A stretch of 63,162 nt of DNA from an uncultured Clostridia bacterium. GTDB lineage: Bacteria; Bacillota; Clostridia; Christensenellales; Aristaeellaceae. Where the stretch lies: assembly GCA_947631405.1 (NCBI GenBank), contig CANRLC010000009.1, forward strand, positions 1-63,162, read 5' to 3'. Below, in pieces: positions 8,669-17,478 of this stretch. The notes below the pieces were generated by a model. The model was not told the origin of the DNA and searched no databases. It was given only the letters and a program-made list of their open reading frames with translations. A program made the position numbers and the translations under genes. Each line of letters opens with the position of its first letter. Positions within the stretch are counted from its first letter, which is position 1.

Positions 8669-9181
8669 ATGCAAAACACGCGACTTTTTGAAAAGCTGAA
8701 CGAAGCGCCCGTCGTCTTTGCGCTGCTGCGCGCGACGACGGTCGCCGTCGGGCTGCTGGGCACGCTGCTGGCGCTGATTCTGGTGAACTTTGGCCTCTTC
8801 GCCCTCAGCACGACGCCCACCGGCATGGATAACGTCGCGGGCGCGGCGGGGATCGCGACCGTCGTCCTCGTGAGCCTTTGCTGCTACGCGGCGCTGATCG
8901 CCTTCTTCCGCCTGTGCGGCAGGCTCTCGCGGGGCAGCGCGTTCACGCGGGAAAACGCCGAGGCGATGCGCCGCATCGCGCGGCTGCTGCTGGCGGCGGG
9001 GATCGCCGTGCTCACGGGGCTGCTCGCGGTCGGGCTGATGGTGCGCGGGTTGACGGTCACGCTGCTCTGGTGCTCGTCCTTCGCGCTGGCGTTCCTCGGG
9101 GCGTCGCTGCTCGCACACGCGCTCTCGGTGCTGGTGCGCCGCGCCGCCGCGCTGCAGGACGACTGCGACCTGACCGTGTGA
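8669..9181 (+). CDS. DUF2975 domain membrane protein
   Basis: A 170-residue protein with four hydrophobic segments. The middle carries GRLSRGSAFTRENAEAMRRIA and the end ALSVLVRRAAALQDDCDLTV, both typical of DUF2975 proteins. These are usually encoded directly before a small YozG-like XRE regulator, as here, and are thought to form a membrane/regulator pair of unknown signal. I start at ATG 8669, eight bases after CGAGG; GTG 8660 is in frame but overlaps that site. Confidence 0.85.
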   Translation: MQNTRLFEKLNEAPVVFALLRATTVAVGLLGTLLALILVNFGLFALSTTPTGMDNVAGAAGIATVVLVSLCCYAALIAFFRLCGRLSRGSAFTRENAEAMRRIARLLLAAGIAVLTGLLAVGLMVRGLTVTLLWCSSFALAFLGASLLAHALSVLVRRAAALQDDCDLTV

Positions 9182-9194
9182 AGGAGGCTTACGC

Positions 9195-9407
9195 ATGATC
9201 CGCGTGGAGCTGGACGTGATGCTCGCCCGCCGCAAGATGACGCTGCTGGAGCTATCCCAGCGGGTGGGCGTCACCCCCGCCAACCTGTCCATCCTCAAGA
9301 ACGGGCGCGCCCGCGCCGTGCGATTGCAGACGCTGGACGCGATCTGCCGCGCGCTTTCCTGTCAGCCGGGCGATCTGCTCGTGTGGACGCCGGAGGAGGA
9401 CGGCTGA
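9195..9407 (+). CDS. YozG-like XRE/Cro-CI helix-turn-helix regulator
   Basis: A 70-residue DNA-binding protein made of little more than one HTH domain. LSQRVGVTPANLSILKNGRARAV contains the two recognition helices, and the C-terminal ALSCQPGDLLVW is the hallmark of the small regulators paired with DUF2975 proteins. It starts 13 bases after the DUF2975 stop with an AAGGAGG site, so the two are co-expressed. Autoregulation through the palindrome at 8577-8591 is likely but unproven. Confidence 0.88.
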   Translation: MIRVELDVMLARRKMTLLELSQRVGVTPANLSILKNGRARAVRLQTLDAICRALSCQPGDLLVWTPEEDG

Positions 9408-9449
9408 CGCGTTTTCGCTTTCTGTTTCTGATCTTCGGGTTTTTAACCG

Positions 9450-9492
9450 CTAAACCGCCCGCGCTTCTTCCGCGTGGGCGGTTTAGTTTTTC
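9450..9492 (+). terminator. Intrinsic terminator after the XRE gene
   Basis: CTAAACCGCCCGCG (9450-9463) pairs with CGCGTGGGCGGTTTAG (9471-9486), followed by TTTTT. The remaining gap to the next gene (to 9611) is AT-rich and I see nothing else in it. Confidence 0.85.
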
Positions 9493-9611
9493 TAAATTTC
9501 ATGTTTGTAACGATATTGTCCGAAAAATCAAGATATTTTCATATTTTATGGCGTTTTACGGCAAAAAGCCGAACGTTTTCAAAATAATTTTCCCGACTTG
9601 CCCCGCGTCCC

Positions 9612-9640
9612 TTGACAAGCGGGGCGATCTGTGCTTTAAT
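9612..9640 (+). promoter_or_regulatory. Promoter of the XRE-cupin/pot operon
   Basis: TTGACA (9612-9617), a 17-base spacer and TTTAAT (9635-9640) precede the regulator gene at 9697. The AT-rich stretch between -10 and the start codon (9650-9670) could hold the operator. Confidence 0.7.
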
Positions 9641-9696
9641 CAGGCTCGTGTGATTAACCTAAAAGTTTTGCATTGCCAAACCCGGGAGGCGGTTTC

Positions 9697-10242
9697 GTGG
9701 GGATCAACATCGGCGAAAAGCTGCGCAGCCTGCGCCAGAAGAACAACCTGACGCAAAAGGAGCTGGCCGACCGCTGCGAGCTGTCCAAGGGCTTCATCTC
9801 TCAACTGGAGAGCGACCAGACCTCGCCCTCGCTGTCCACGCTGGAGGACATCCTCACCACGCTGGGCAGCTCCTTTTCCGAGTTCTTCTCCGGCGAGGAG
9901 CAGGACGACCCGGTCTGCCGCAAGGAGGACGTGTTCGTCAAGGAGGAGCCGCTGAGCGGACGCACCATCCACTGGCTCATCCCCAACGCGCAGAAGAAGG
10001 ACATCGAGCCGATCCTCGTCACGCTCGACCCCGGCGCGCAGACCGAGACCGATCTGCCGCACATGGGCGAGGAGTTCGGCTATGTGCTCTCCGGCTCGAT
10101 CACGCTGGCGCTGGGCGAAAAGCGCTACCGCGTGCGCAAGGGCGACAGCTTCTCCTACAAGCCCTCCCAGCGCCATTTCCTGCTCAACCCCGGCAAGACG
10201 ACCGCCACGGTGCTCTGGGTGTGTACCCCGCCCAACTTTTAA
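9697..10242 (+). CDS. XRE-family regulator with cupin sensor domain (PuuR-like)
   Basis: A 181-residue transcription regulator. The N-terminal HTH (about 4-62) contains [20 protein letters not shown] and [20 protein letters not shown]. The C-terminal cupin (about 105-178) has [19 protein letters not shown] and [21 protein letters not shown]. This architecture is common in regulators next to potABCD that sense polyamines. I choose GTG 9697 because GGGAGG stands seven bases upstream and the protein then begins [10 protein letters not shown] like its relatives. potA begins 47 bases later, so the regulator heads the operon and probably controls polyamine uptake. Confidence 0.88.
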   Translation: MGINIGEKLRSLRQKNNLTQKELADRCELSKGFISQLESDQTSPSLSTLEDILTTLGSSFSEFFSGEEQDDPVCRKEDVFVKEEPLSGRTIHWLIPNAQKKDIEPILVTLDPGAQTETDLPHMGEEFGYVLSGSITLALGEKRYRVRKGDSFSYKPSQRHFLLNPGKTTATVLWVCTPPNF

Positions 10243-10289
10243 CGGCCCCTTTTCCCTCGCCCATCTCACGCTTAGGAGGAACGCGCCAC

Positions 10290-11408
10290 ATGCAGAATCG
10301 ACCCGCTCCCGACGCCGGAACCATTCTCTCCATCCGCGACGTACACGTCGTCTTCGACGACGGCTTTGAGGCGCTGGACGGCGTGAGCCTGGACATCGGC
10401 CACAACGAGTTCGTCACGCTGCTCGGCCCGTCCGGCTGCGGCAAGACGACGATGCTGCGCTGCATCGGCGGCTTCGAGCGCCCGACCAGCGGGCAGATCC
10501 TCTACAAGGGGCAGGACATCATCCCCCTGCCGCCGTACAAGCGCGCGATCAACACGGTCTTCCAGCGCTACGCGCTCTTTCCGCACCTGAACGTCGCGCA
10601 AAACGTCTCCTTCGGCCCCGACCTGCGGGGCGAGGACAAGGCGAAGACCGCCCGCGAGGTCGGCAGGATGCTCGATCTGGTCGGCCTGTCCGGCTTTGAA
10701 AAGCGCAAGATCGCCAGCCTCTCCGGCGGGCAGCAGCAGCGCGTGGCCATCGCGCGCGCGCTCATCAACGACCCCGACGTGCTGCTGCTGGACGAGCCGC
10801 TGGGCGCGCTCGACCTGAAGCTGCGGCGCGAGATGCAGCTGGAGCTTAAGCGCATCCAGCGCGAGAGCGGCATCACCTTCGTGTTCGTGACGCACGATCA
10901 GGAGGAGGCGCTCACGATGAGCGACCGCATCGCCGTGATGCGCGCCGGGCACATCTTGCAGCTGGGCACGCCGGAGGACATCTACAACGAGCCGCAAAAC
11001 GCGTTCGTCGCGGACTTCATCGGCGACAGCGACATCATGGAGGGCCTGATGCTGCGCGACCGCCTCGTGCGCTTCCTCGGCTGCGACTTTCCCTGCGTGG
11101 ATAGCGGCTTCGGCGAGAACGCGCCGGTGGACGTCGTGCTGCGGCCGGAGGACGTGAAGCTCAAGCCCGCGGACGACCCCGCCGCGGACGGCGCGCCGGA
11201 GGGCGTCGTTGAATCGCTGCTCTTCAAGGGCGTCCACTACGAGATGAAGGTGCGCTGCGGGGAGAGCGTGCTGCTGGTTCACTCCACGCACGCGCGGGAT
11301 GTGGGCACGCGCGTGAAGCTCGCCGTCGCCCCGCAGGACATTCAGGTCATGCGCAAGAGCGAGGCCTCCGAGGAAGTGCTGCGGCGTCACGCCGAGCGCG
11401 CGAAGTGA
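10290..11408 (+). CDS. potA: Spermidine/putrescine ABC transporter ATP-binding protein
   Basis: The 372-residue ATPase powers polyamine import through PotBC. Walker A is GPSGCGKTT (about residue 51), the signature is LSGGQQQR, Walker B is [12 protein letters not shown], and the switch histidine lies in [11 protein letters not shown]-terminal TOBE domain (about 270-350, [13 protein letters not shown]) completes the family layout. ATG 10290 has a strong AGGAGGA site; the longer open frame upstream overlaps the regulator gene and is not used. Confidence 0.93.
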   Translation: MQNRPAPDAGTILSIRDVHVVFDDGFEALDGVSLDIGHNEFVTLLGPSGCGKTTMLRCIGGFERPTSGQILYKGQDIIPLPPYKRAINTVFQRYALFPHLNVAQNVSFGPDLRGEDKAKTAREVGRMLDLVGLSGFEKRKIASLSGGQQQRVAIARALINDPDVLLLDEPLGALDLKLRREMQLELKRIQRESGITFVFVTHDQEEALTMSDRIAVMRAGHILQLGTPEDIYNEPQNAFVADFIGDSDIMEGLMLRDRLVRFLGCDFPCVDSGFGENAPVDVVLRPEDVKLKPADDPAADGAPEGVVESLLFKGVHYEMKVRCGESVLLVHSTHARDVGTRVKLAVAPQDIQVMRKSEASEEVLRRHAERAK

Positions 11409-11418
11409 GGTGGCGGCC

Positions 11419-12381
11419 GTGAAAAAGAACCGCGCGCTGATCGTCCCCTTCGCGCTGTGGGCGTTTCTGTTCATCCTCGTGCCGCTGGCGCTGATCGTCT
11501 GGTACGGCGTGACCGTCGAGGAGAGCGTCCCCTACACCGAGATCGCGCAGGCGGACGGCTCCGTCGCCTACCGGCTGGAGGACGGCTCCGTCGTTGCGGA
11601 GCGCCCGTGGCAAAAGCGCACCGTGCTCTCCATCACAAACTTTAAGCGCATGCTGGAGCCGACCTACCTGCGCCTGCTCGCGCGCTCGCTGCGCGTGGCG
11701 CTGGTGACCACGCTCGTCTGCCTGCTGCTGGGCTATCCCGTGTCGCTCATCCTCACCGGGCGCGATTTCAAGCATCCCGCGCTGTGGCTGATGCTCATCA
11801 TCCTGCCGATGTGGATGAACTTCCTGCTGCGCACCTATTCGTGGATGTCGATCCTCGAAAACTCCGGCATCCTCAACAGCTGGCTCGCCGGCCTGCGCGA
11901 GGCGGCGCCCGCGGTGGATCGCCTCCTTAACCGGATGGGGATCGAGGATCGCGTCATCTTCCTGTACAACGAGAAGGCGGTCGTGCTGGGCATGGTCTAC
12001 AACTATCTGCCCTTCATGATCATGCCGATCTACACGGTGATCGAGAAGATCGACCGCAGCCTGCTGGAGGCCGCCGCCGATCTGGGCGCGAACCCCGTCA
12101 AGAGCTTTGTGCGCGTCACGCTGCCCTACTCCATCCCCGGCGTGCTGGAGGGGATCACGATGGTGTTCGTGCCGTCGGTGACGACGTTCGTCGTCAGCCA
12201 GCTGATGGGCGGCGGCAAGGTGCCGCTGATCGGCGACATCATCCAGAACCAGTTTGGCAAATCCAGCGACTGGCACTTCGGCGCGACGCTCTCGCTGCTG
12301 GTGATGGTCGTCGTGCTGGCGTTCATGGGCACGCTCAACCGCGTGGACAAGGAGGACGGCGAGGAGGTGCGCATCTTCTGA
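11419..12381 (+). CDS. potB: Spermidine/putrescine ABC transporter permease PotB
   Basis: An inner-membrane subunit of the polyamine importer, 320 residues with six predicted helices. The coupling (EAA) loop is visible in LLEAAADLGANPVKSFVRVTLPYSIPG. A 40-residue extracytoplasmic stretch after the first helix (VEESVPYTEIAQADG onward) is somewhat long. GTG 11419 is preceded by GAGG eight bases upstream; GTG 11410 is an alternative. Its stop overlaps the start of potC. Confidence 0.92.
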   Translation: MKKNRALIVPFALWAFLFILVPLALIVWYGVTVEESVPYTEIAQADGSVAYRLEDGSVVAERPWQKRTVLSITNFKRMLEPTYLRLLARSLRVALVTTLVCLLLGYPVSLILTGRDFKHPALWLMLIILPMWMNFLLRTYSWMSILENSGILNSWLAGLREAAPAVDRLLNRMGIEDRVIFLYNEKAVVLGMVYNYLPFMIMPIYTVIEKIDRSLLEAAADLGANPVKSFVRVTLPYSIPGVLEGITMVFVPSVTTFVVSQLMGGGKVPLIGDIIQNQFGKSSDWHFGATLSLLVMVVVLAFMGTLNRVDKEDGEEVRIF

Positions 12382-13187
12382 TGAAAAAGCTGCGCAAGGC
12401 GTACATCGGCCTCATCATGGTCTTCCTGTACGCGCCCATCCTGCTGCTCGTGCTCTATTCCTTCAACGACAGCCGCTCGCGCGCGAGCTGGGGCGGCTTC
12501 ACGCTGCGCTGGTACGCCGAGCTTTTCCGCGACCGCGCGATCCTCTCCGCGCTGGGCACCACGCTCTCCATCGGATTGCTCGCCGCCGCGATCTCCACGC
12601 TGCTGGGCACCTTCGGCGCGATTGCGCTCTTTCAGATGCGCCGCCGCCCGAGGCGCGCGCTGCTCTCCGTCGTCAACCTGCCGATGCTCAATTCCGAGGT
12701 CGTCACCGGCGTGTCTCTGATGCTGCTCTACGCGCTGCTGCATGTGCAGCTCGGCTACGCGACGCTGCTGCTCTCGCACATCGCCTTCTGCGTGCCCTAC
12801 GTCGTGCTCAGCGTCCTGCCCAAGCTGCGCCAGCTCGACCCGCACCTCTCCGAGGCCGCGCAGGATCTGGGCGCGACGCCCATGCAGGGCTTCTTGCGGG
12901 TTGTCCTGCCGGACATCATGCCCGGCGTGTTCTCCGGCTTCGTGATGGCGCTCACCATGTCCATCGACGACTTCCTCATCAGCTTCTTCACGACCGGCTC
13001 GGGCGTCAGCAACCTGTCCATCACCATCTACACGATGGCCAAGCGCGGCATCTCGCCCAAGATCAACGCGCTCTCCACGATCATCTTCGCGTGCGTGTTC
13101 TTCCTGCTGATCGGCCTCAACCTGCAGGATCTGCGCAAGGAGGCGCGCGCCAAGGCGAAGGTCGAGAGCGTCCGCATCCCCTACTGA
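12381..13187 (+). CDS. potC: Spermidine/putrescine ABC transporter permease PotC
   Basis: The second permease, 268 residues, six helices, with the EAA motif in SEAAQDLGATPMQGFLRVVLPDIMPG and the PotC-typical SIDDFLISFFTTG. It is translationally coupled to potB (TGATG at 12379-12383). Together with PotB it forms the channel that PotA energises. Confidence 0.93.
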   Translation: MKKLRKAYIGLIMVFLYAPILLLVLYSFNDSRSRASWGGFTLRWYAELFRDRAILSALGTTLSIGLLAAAISTLLGTFGAIALFQMRRRPRRALLSVVNLPMLNSEVVTGVSLMLLYALLHVQLGYATLLLSHIAFCVPYVVLSVLPKLRQLDPHLSEAAQDLGATPMQGFLRVVLPDIMPGVFSGFVMALTMSIDDFLISFFTTGSGVSNLSITIYTMAKRGISPKINALSTIIFACVFFLLIGLNLQDLRKEARAKAKVESVRIPY

Positions 13188-13263
13188 GTCCCCTCGCGCC
13201 GCGCGGCGGCGCTTCACAAGAACCCGGGCGAAACGCCCCGCGACCAAAAGGAGAAACAAGACC

Positions 13264-14334
13264 ATGGCCAAGAACAACAAGAAGATCGTCCCCATCGCGA
13301 TCGTCTGCGCGCTGATCGCCGTCGCCGCCGTCGCGGCGTTCCTGCTCACGCGCCCTTCAAAGGAGAAGGAGACGATCTCCGTCTACAACTGGGGCGACTA
13401 CATCGACACCGCCTGCCTCGACCTGTTTGAGCAGGAGACGGGCATCGAGGTCATCTACGAGGTGTTCGAGACGAACGAGGACATGTACGCCAAGATCGCC
13501 GAGGGCGGCTCCAGCTACGACGTCATCATCCCCAGCGACTACATGGTCGAGCGGATGATCGAGGAGCAGCTGCTGCAAAAGATCAACTGGGACAACATCC
13601 CCAACATCGTCAACATCGACCCGCGCTTCCTGCACGAGGATTACGACCCCGAGGCCGCCTACTCCGTGCCCTACACCTGGGGCACGATGGGCATCCTCTA
13701 CAACACCAAGCGCGTGACGACGCCGCCCACCAGCTGGCAGACGCTGCTTGACCCCGCCTACGCGAACGACATGCTCATGCTCAACTCCCCGCGCGACACG
13801 CTGGGCATCGCGCTGGTGATGTGCGGGCACGACCTCAACTCCACCGACCCCGCCGACCTCGAGGACGCCAAGAACCTGCTGCTCGAGCAGAAGCCGATGG
13901 TGCTCGCCTACGTCGTGGACGAGGTCAAGGACAAGATGATCGCGGGCGAGGCGTCCGTGGCGCTGGTGTGGAGCGGCGACGCGACCTTCTGCATGGACGA
14001 GAGCGACGACCTCGACTACGTCGTGCCGGAGGAGGGCAGCAACATCTTCTACGATTCCATCTGCATCCCCGCCAACGCGCGCAACGTCTCCGGGGCGGAG
14101 AAGTTCATCGACTTCCTCTGCCGCGCGGACATCGCCGCGATGAACTACGAGTACGTCGGCTACGCCATCCCCAACACCGCCGCCATCGAGCTGATGGGCG
14201 CGGACGAGTACAACGCCTCCCCGGTCAACAACCCGCCGCAGGAGGTGCTTGACAAGTGCCACGTCTTCAAGTACCTCGGCGACGACACCAAGCTCTATGA
14301 CCAGATCTGGACGGAGATCATCTCCGATTTCTGA
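13264..14334 (+). CDS. potD: Polyamine-binding protein PotD
   Basis: The extracytoplasmic receptor of the polyamine importer (356 residues). After an N-terminal hydrophobic segment (about 8-28) the mature part starts ISVYNWGDYID, a hallmark of PotD/PotF proteins, and VPYTWGTMGILYN follows near residue 137. No lipobox is visible, so it appears to be held by an uncleaved N-terminal helix or released, rather than lipid-anchored. ATG 13264 has an AAAAGGAG site. It is separated from potC by 76 bases. Confidence 0.93.
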   Translation: MAKNNKKIVPIAIVCALIAVAAVAAFLLTRPSKEKETISVYNWGDYIDTACLDLFEQETGIEVIYEVFETNEDMYAKIAEGGSSYDVIIPSDYMVERMIEEQLLQKINWDNIPNIVNIDPRFLHEDYDPEAAYSVPYTWGTMGILYNTKRVTTPPTSWQTLLDPAYANDMLMLNSPRDTLGIALVMCGHDLNSTDPADLEDAKNLLLEQKPMVLAYVVDEVKDKMIAGEASVALVWSGDATFCMDESDDLDYVVPEEGSNIFYDSICIPANARNVSGAEKFIDFLCRADIAAMNYEYVGYAIPNTAAIELMGADEYNASPVNNPPQEVLDKCHVFKYLGDDTKLYDQIWTEIISDF

Positions 14335-14342
14335 GCGCGTTT

Positions 14343-14371
14343 GCGGCGCGCCGGCCTGTCCGGCGCGCCGC
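14343..14371 (+). terminator. Terminator hairpin after potD
   Basis: GCGGCGCGCCGG (14343-14354) pairs perfectly with CCGGCGCGCCGC (14360-14371) over a five-base loop; the following run TTCATTTT is only moderately T-rich. Confidence 0.7.
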
Positions 14372-14384
14372 TTCATTTTCCCTC

Positions 14385-14424
14385 TTGACAGATTTAGTTC
14401 TATATAGTACAATCCGATATAGAA
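14385..14424 (+). promoter_or_regulatory. marR promoter with overlapping palindromic operator
   Basis: TTGACA (14385-14390) and TACAAT (14408-14413) are spaced by 17 bases. TTCTATAT (14398-14405) and ATATAGAA (14417-14424) form a perfect 8-base inverted repeat straddling the -10 box. The position fits autorepression by the MarR protein that follows. Confidence 0.8.
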
Positions 14425-14437
14425 GGAAGTGTGGTGC

Positions 14438-14878
14438 ATGGAGACAGGCGGCGGTTTCCTCATCTCGCAGATCAAGCAGATTCAAGCGCGCATCTTTGGC
14501 GAGCTGCTGCGGGAGGCGGGGATCGAGGAATTCAACGGGGCACAAGGGCGCATCCTCTACGTCCTCTGGGACGAGGACGGCGTGCCGGTCACGGCGCTCG
14601 CCCGGCGCACAGGGCTGGCGAAGACGACGCTGACCAGCATGCTCGATCGTCTGGAGGCGTCCGGCTTTCTCCGGCGCGAGCCGGACGCCGCCGACCGCCG
14701 CCAGACGCGCGTGGTGCTGACGCCGCTGGCCCGCTCGATGAGCGACCGATACGACGCCGTCTCCGCGCGCATGACCGCGATCTTTTACGAGGGCTTCTCC
14801 CCGTCGGAGATCGCCGTCTTTGAGGGCGCGCTGCGCCGCATCCTGCGCAACCTGCAAGAAAGGGAGGAAGGCTCATGA
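14438..14878 (+). CDS. MarR family transcriptional regulator
   Basis: A 146-residue winged-helix repressor of the MarR type. ILYVLWDEDGVPVTALARRTGLAKTTLTSMLDRLEASGFL is the HTH, given here as one continuous region at about residues 40-80, and REPDAADRRQTRVVLT is the wing with the conserved DxRxxR. ATG 14438 lies eight bases after AAGGAAG. Its stop overlaps the start of the PNPOx-like gene (ATGA), so the two are co-translated and the regulator probably controls that gene and itself. Confidence 0.92.
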   Translation: METGGGFLISQIKQIQARIFGELLREAGIEEFNGAQGRILYVLWDEDGVPVTALARRTGLAKTTLTSMLDRLEASGFLRREPDAADRRQTRVVLTPLARSMSDRYDAVSARMTAIFYEGFSPSEIAVFEGALRRILRNLQEREEGS

Positions 14879-15300
14879 CAGACCGGCTTCAAGAACGCAT
14901 CCGCCGCCTGATCGATTCGCTGGCGACTGTGGAGGTCGGCTCGGTGGACGCGAACGGCTACCCCAACATCAAGCGGATGTTCAACATCCCCACCGAGGAT
15001 TACCGCACCTACTACTTTTCGACCAACGTCTCCTCGATGCGCCGTGCGCAGTTTGCGGCGAACCCCAAGGCGTGCGTGTACTTCACCAAGCGTTGGGACG
15101 GCGTGCAGCTTTTGGGCGAGATGGACATCCTGACCGACCACGAGACCAAGGCGCGCTTCTGGCATCCGGGCGATGAAAAATACTATCCCGCGGGCCTGGA
15201 CGACCCGGACTACTGCATCTTCCGCTTCACCGCACGCTCCGGCCGTCACTATCACGCGCTCGCCTCGCAAAGCTTTGACATCTCGGAACTCGCGCGGTAG
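14875..15300 (+). CDS. Pyridoxamine 5'-phosphate oxidase-like (split-barrel flavin) protein
   Basis: A 141-residue protein of the PNPOx/general-stress fold. LATVEVGSVDANGYPNIKRMF (about 16-36) and ACVYFTKRWDGVQLLGEMDIL (about 65-85) mark the flavin-binding split barrel. Family members reduce or bind flavins, F420 or haem; the substrate cannot be told. Overlap with the MarR gene suggests an inducible redox or detoxification role. The sequence shows no fused second domain. Confidence 0.82.
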   Translation: MTDRLQERIRRLIDSLATVEVGSVDANGYPNIKRMFNIPTEDYRTYYFSTNVSSMRRAQFAANPKACVYFTKRWDGVQLLGEMDILTDHETKARFWHPGDEKYYPAGLDDPDYCIFRFTARSGRHYHALASQSFDISELAR

Positions 15301-15324
15301 CAGTCCGCCGTTGGGAGCGCAAAG

Positions 15325-15359
15325 GCCCGCCCCGACCGCAATGGTCGGGGCGGGCTGTT
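15325..15359 (+). terminator. Terminator, possibly bidirectional, between PNPOx-like gene and cysK
   Basis: GCCCGCCCCGACC (15325-15337) pairs perfectly with GGTCGGGGCGGGC (15343-15355). It lies between convergent genes and could serve both. Confidence 0.8.
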
Positions 15360-15396
15360 TCATATGCTGCTTTGGGCTGCGTTTCTTGCGCGCCTG

Positions 15397-16326
15397 TCAG
15401 TCGTCAAACATCGTCGTGGACAGGTAGCGCTCGCCTGTATCGGGCAGCAGCGCGACAATGGTCTTGCCCCGATACTCCGGGCGCTTCGACAGCGCCACGG
15501 CGGCGTGCAGCGCTGCGCCCGAGGAGATGCCCACCAGCACGCCCTCCGCGCGGGCCACCGCGCGCCCGGCGGCGAAGGCGTCCTCGTTGCTCACGGGCAG
15601 AATCTCGTCGTAGACGGCGGTGTCGAGCGTGTCCGGCACGAAGCCCGCGCCGATCCCCTGAATCTTGTGCGGGCCGCTCTTGCCGCCGGAAAGCACGGGC
15701 GAGGAAGCCGGCTCCACCGCGACGACGCGCACGCCGGGCTTCTGCTCCTTCAAATACGCGCCCACGCCGCTGATCGTGCCGCCCGTGCCCACGCCCGCGA
15801 CAAAGACGTCCACCTGCCCGTCGGTGTCGCGCCAGATCTCCGGGCCGGTCGTCGCGCGGTGCGCGGCGGGGTTCGCCGGGTTGACGAACTGGCCGGGGAT
15901 GAAGCTGCCGGGCGTGATGGCCGCCAGCTCGTTCGCCTTCTCGATGGCGCCCGTCATGCCCTTCGCGCCCTCGGTCAGCACGATCTCGGCGCCGTAGGCT
16001 GCGAGCAGCTTGCGGCGCTCCACGCTCATCGTCTCCGGCATGGTCAGGATGATCCTGTAGCCGCGCGCCGCGGCCAAGGCCGCCAGACCGATGCCCGTGT
16101 TGCCGCTGGTCGGCTCGATGATGGTCGCGCCGGGCGCGAGCAGCCCGCGCGCCTCCGCGTCGTCGAGCATCGCCTTGGCGACGCGATCCTTGACCGACCC
16201 GGCGGGATTGAAGTATTCCAGCTTCGCGATCAGCTTCGCCTGCGCGCCCATCTGCGCGCCGAAGCGGCGCAGCTCCAGCAGCGGCGTGCCGCCGATCAGG
16301 GCGTCGACGGAAGAATAGACCTTCAT
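15397..16326 (-). CDS. cysK: Cysteine synthase A (O-acetylserine sulfhydrylase)
   Basis: A PLP enzyme making cysteine from O-acetylserine and sulfide, 309 residues, standard length. The PLP lysine is K46 in NPAGSVKDR. The substrate loop TSGNTG is at 73-78 and the phosphate-binding [10 protein letters not shown] lies near residue 178. A perfect AAAGGAGGT site stands just upstream of the ATG. It is monocistronic with its own promoter. CysK rather than CBS-like, because no regulatory domain follows. Confidence 0.95.
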   Translation of the reverse strand: MKVYSSVDALIGGTPLLELRRFGAQMGAQAKLIAKLEYFNPAGSVKDRVAKAMLDDAEARGLLAPGATIIEPTSGNTGIGLAALAAARGYRIILTMPETMSVERRKLLAAYGAEIVLTEGAKGMTGAIEKANELAAITPGSFIPGQFVNPANPAAHRATTGPEIWRDTDGQVDVFVAGVGTGGTISGVGAYLKEQKPGVRVVAVEPASSPVLSGGKSGPHKIQGIGAGFVPDTLDTAVYDEILPVSNEDAFAAGRAVARAEGVLVGISSGAALHAAVALSKRPEYRGKTIVALLPDTGERYLSTTMFDD

Positions 16327-16370
16327 GGAAAAGACCTCCTTTGGGATGGGTGGGATAAAAGGGATGGCCC

Positions 16371-16405
16371 ATTATAGCGCCTATTTCCTACTATGTCAAT
16401 AGGAA
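16371..16405 (-). promoter_or_regulatory. cysK promoter with overlapping inverted repeat
   Basis: On the minus strand TTGACA (16399-16394) and TATAAT (16376-16371) are 17 bases apart. TTCCTA/TAGGAA (16385-16390 and 16400-16405) forms an inverted repeat around the -35 box. In Firmicutes cysK is often controlled by the Rrf2-type repressor CymR; this repeat could be such a site, but I do not claim a CymR consensus. Confidence 0.65.
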
Positions 16406-16428
16406 TTATAGGATTTTATGAAATCTTT

Positions 16429-17175
16429 TTAAGGACGGCCCTCTGCCGCCCGCTGTGTGCGCGTCAGGTCGCAGACGACCTCGCGGGCGAGCAGCAGGCC
16501 CATCGCGGCCGGAACGAACGCGTTGCTGGCCGGGACGGCCCGCCGCGCGGCGTGTACGCCCTCCTCCGCCCCCTCCCGCGGGGGCAGCGGCTGGATCGCA
16601 GGCTCGCTGGAGAAGACGACCTTGAGCCGCTCCACGCCGCGCCTGCGCGCCTCTCGGCGCATCACGCGCGCCAGCGGGCAGCCGCTGGTCTCGTAGAGAT
16701 CGGCGACGCGCAGGCGCGTCGGGTCGAGGCGGTTGCCCGCGCCCAGCGCGCAGATGACCGGCACGCCGAGGCGCGTCGCGCGCTCGGCCAATTCCAGCTT
16801 GGCGGCCACGGTATCCACCGCGTCCACGACGTAATCAAACCGGGAGAGATCGACCTCACCGGCGTTCTGCGGCATGTAAAACATTCGGTGGGCGACGATC
16901 TCGGCGTCCGGGCTGATGTCCCGAAGGCGCTCGGCCATCGCGTCGGCCTTGTAGCGCCCGAGCGTCGCATGCGTGGCGACGATCTGACGGTTCAGGTTGG
17001 TGAGGGAGACGCGGTCGTCGTCAAAAAGCTCGATCGCGCCGACGCCGCTGCGCGCGAGCGCCTCCGCCGCGTGGCCGCCCACGCCGCCCACGCCAAACAC
17101 CGCCACGCGCGAGGCGGAAAGCCTGTCCATCGCCCCGTCGCCCAGCAGCCGCCGCGTCCTTTCAAACTGATCCAT
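16429..17175 (-). CDS. tcdA: tRNA threonylcarbamoyladenosine dehydratase TcdA (ThiF/E1-like)
   Basis: The E1-like enzyme cyclises t6A37 of tRNAs to ct6A using ATP. The 248-residue protein has the nucleotide-binding VAVFGVGGVGGHAAEALARS (about 24-43), FDDDRVSLTNLNRQ (about 51-64), DYVVDAVDTVAAK and GCPLARVMRREARRRG, the TcdA (YgdL) pattern. It ends 103 bases upstream of the cysK start on the same strand. A ThiF/MoeB role is less likely because no sulfur-carrier partners are nearby. Confidence 0.88.
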   Translation of the reverse strand: MDQFERTRRLLGDGAMDRLSASRVAVFGVGGVGGHAAEALARSGVGAIELFDDDRVSLTNLNRQIVATHATLGRYKADAMAERLRDISPDAEIVAHRMFYMPQNAGEVDLSRFDYVVDAVDTVAAKLELAERATRLGVPVICALGAGNRLDPTRLRVADLYETSGCPLARVMRREARRRGVERLKVVFSSEPAIQPLPPREGAEEGVHAARRAVPASNAFVPAAMGLLLAREVVCDLTRTQRAAEGRP

Positions 17176-17270
17176 CGCCGCTCACCTCCCCCGCGCGCGC
17201 CGCGCCACAGCCGTATTATAGCGCATGCGGCGAGGGTTGCAAAGCCTCGCGCGCGAATTTTTCAAAGGGC

Positions 17271-17299
17271 TTGACACTTCGCGTCGCGCATGGTATACT
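17271..17299 (+). promoter_or_regulatory. rplJL promoter
   Basis: TTGACA (17271-17276) - 17 bases - TATACT (17294-17299) precedes the L10 leader and the rplJ-rplL genes. Confidence 0.85.
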
Positions 17300-17317
17300 G
17301 TTCGGCGTGAATTGAAA

Positions 17318-17462
17318 AGTTCTGTGCCATAGACAGTCGGCGGCGCTTATGCCATAACGGGATTCCCGGCCGGCCGAGGTGCGAGTGGATTTTCTCCGAA
17401 GCGTTTTCGGTGTCGCCCTTGCGCCATGCGCAGGGGCTTTTCTCTTCCGGAACGCTTTTAGG
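17318..17462 (+). ncRNA. Ribosomal protein L10 leader
   Basis: The 180 bases between promoter and rplJ can fold into several stems, end in CATGCGCAGGGGC then CTCTTCCGGAACGC, and contain the GGCCGAGGTGCGAG segment expected of the L10 leader (Rfam L10_leader as I remember it). L10(L12)4 binding to this leader represses rplJ-rplL in Bacilli and Clostridia. Boundaries are approximate; the call rests on position and partial motif. Confidence 0.75.
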
Positions 17463-17478
17463 AAAGGAGGAAATCCCC

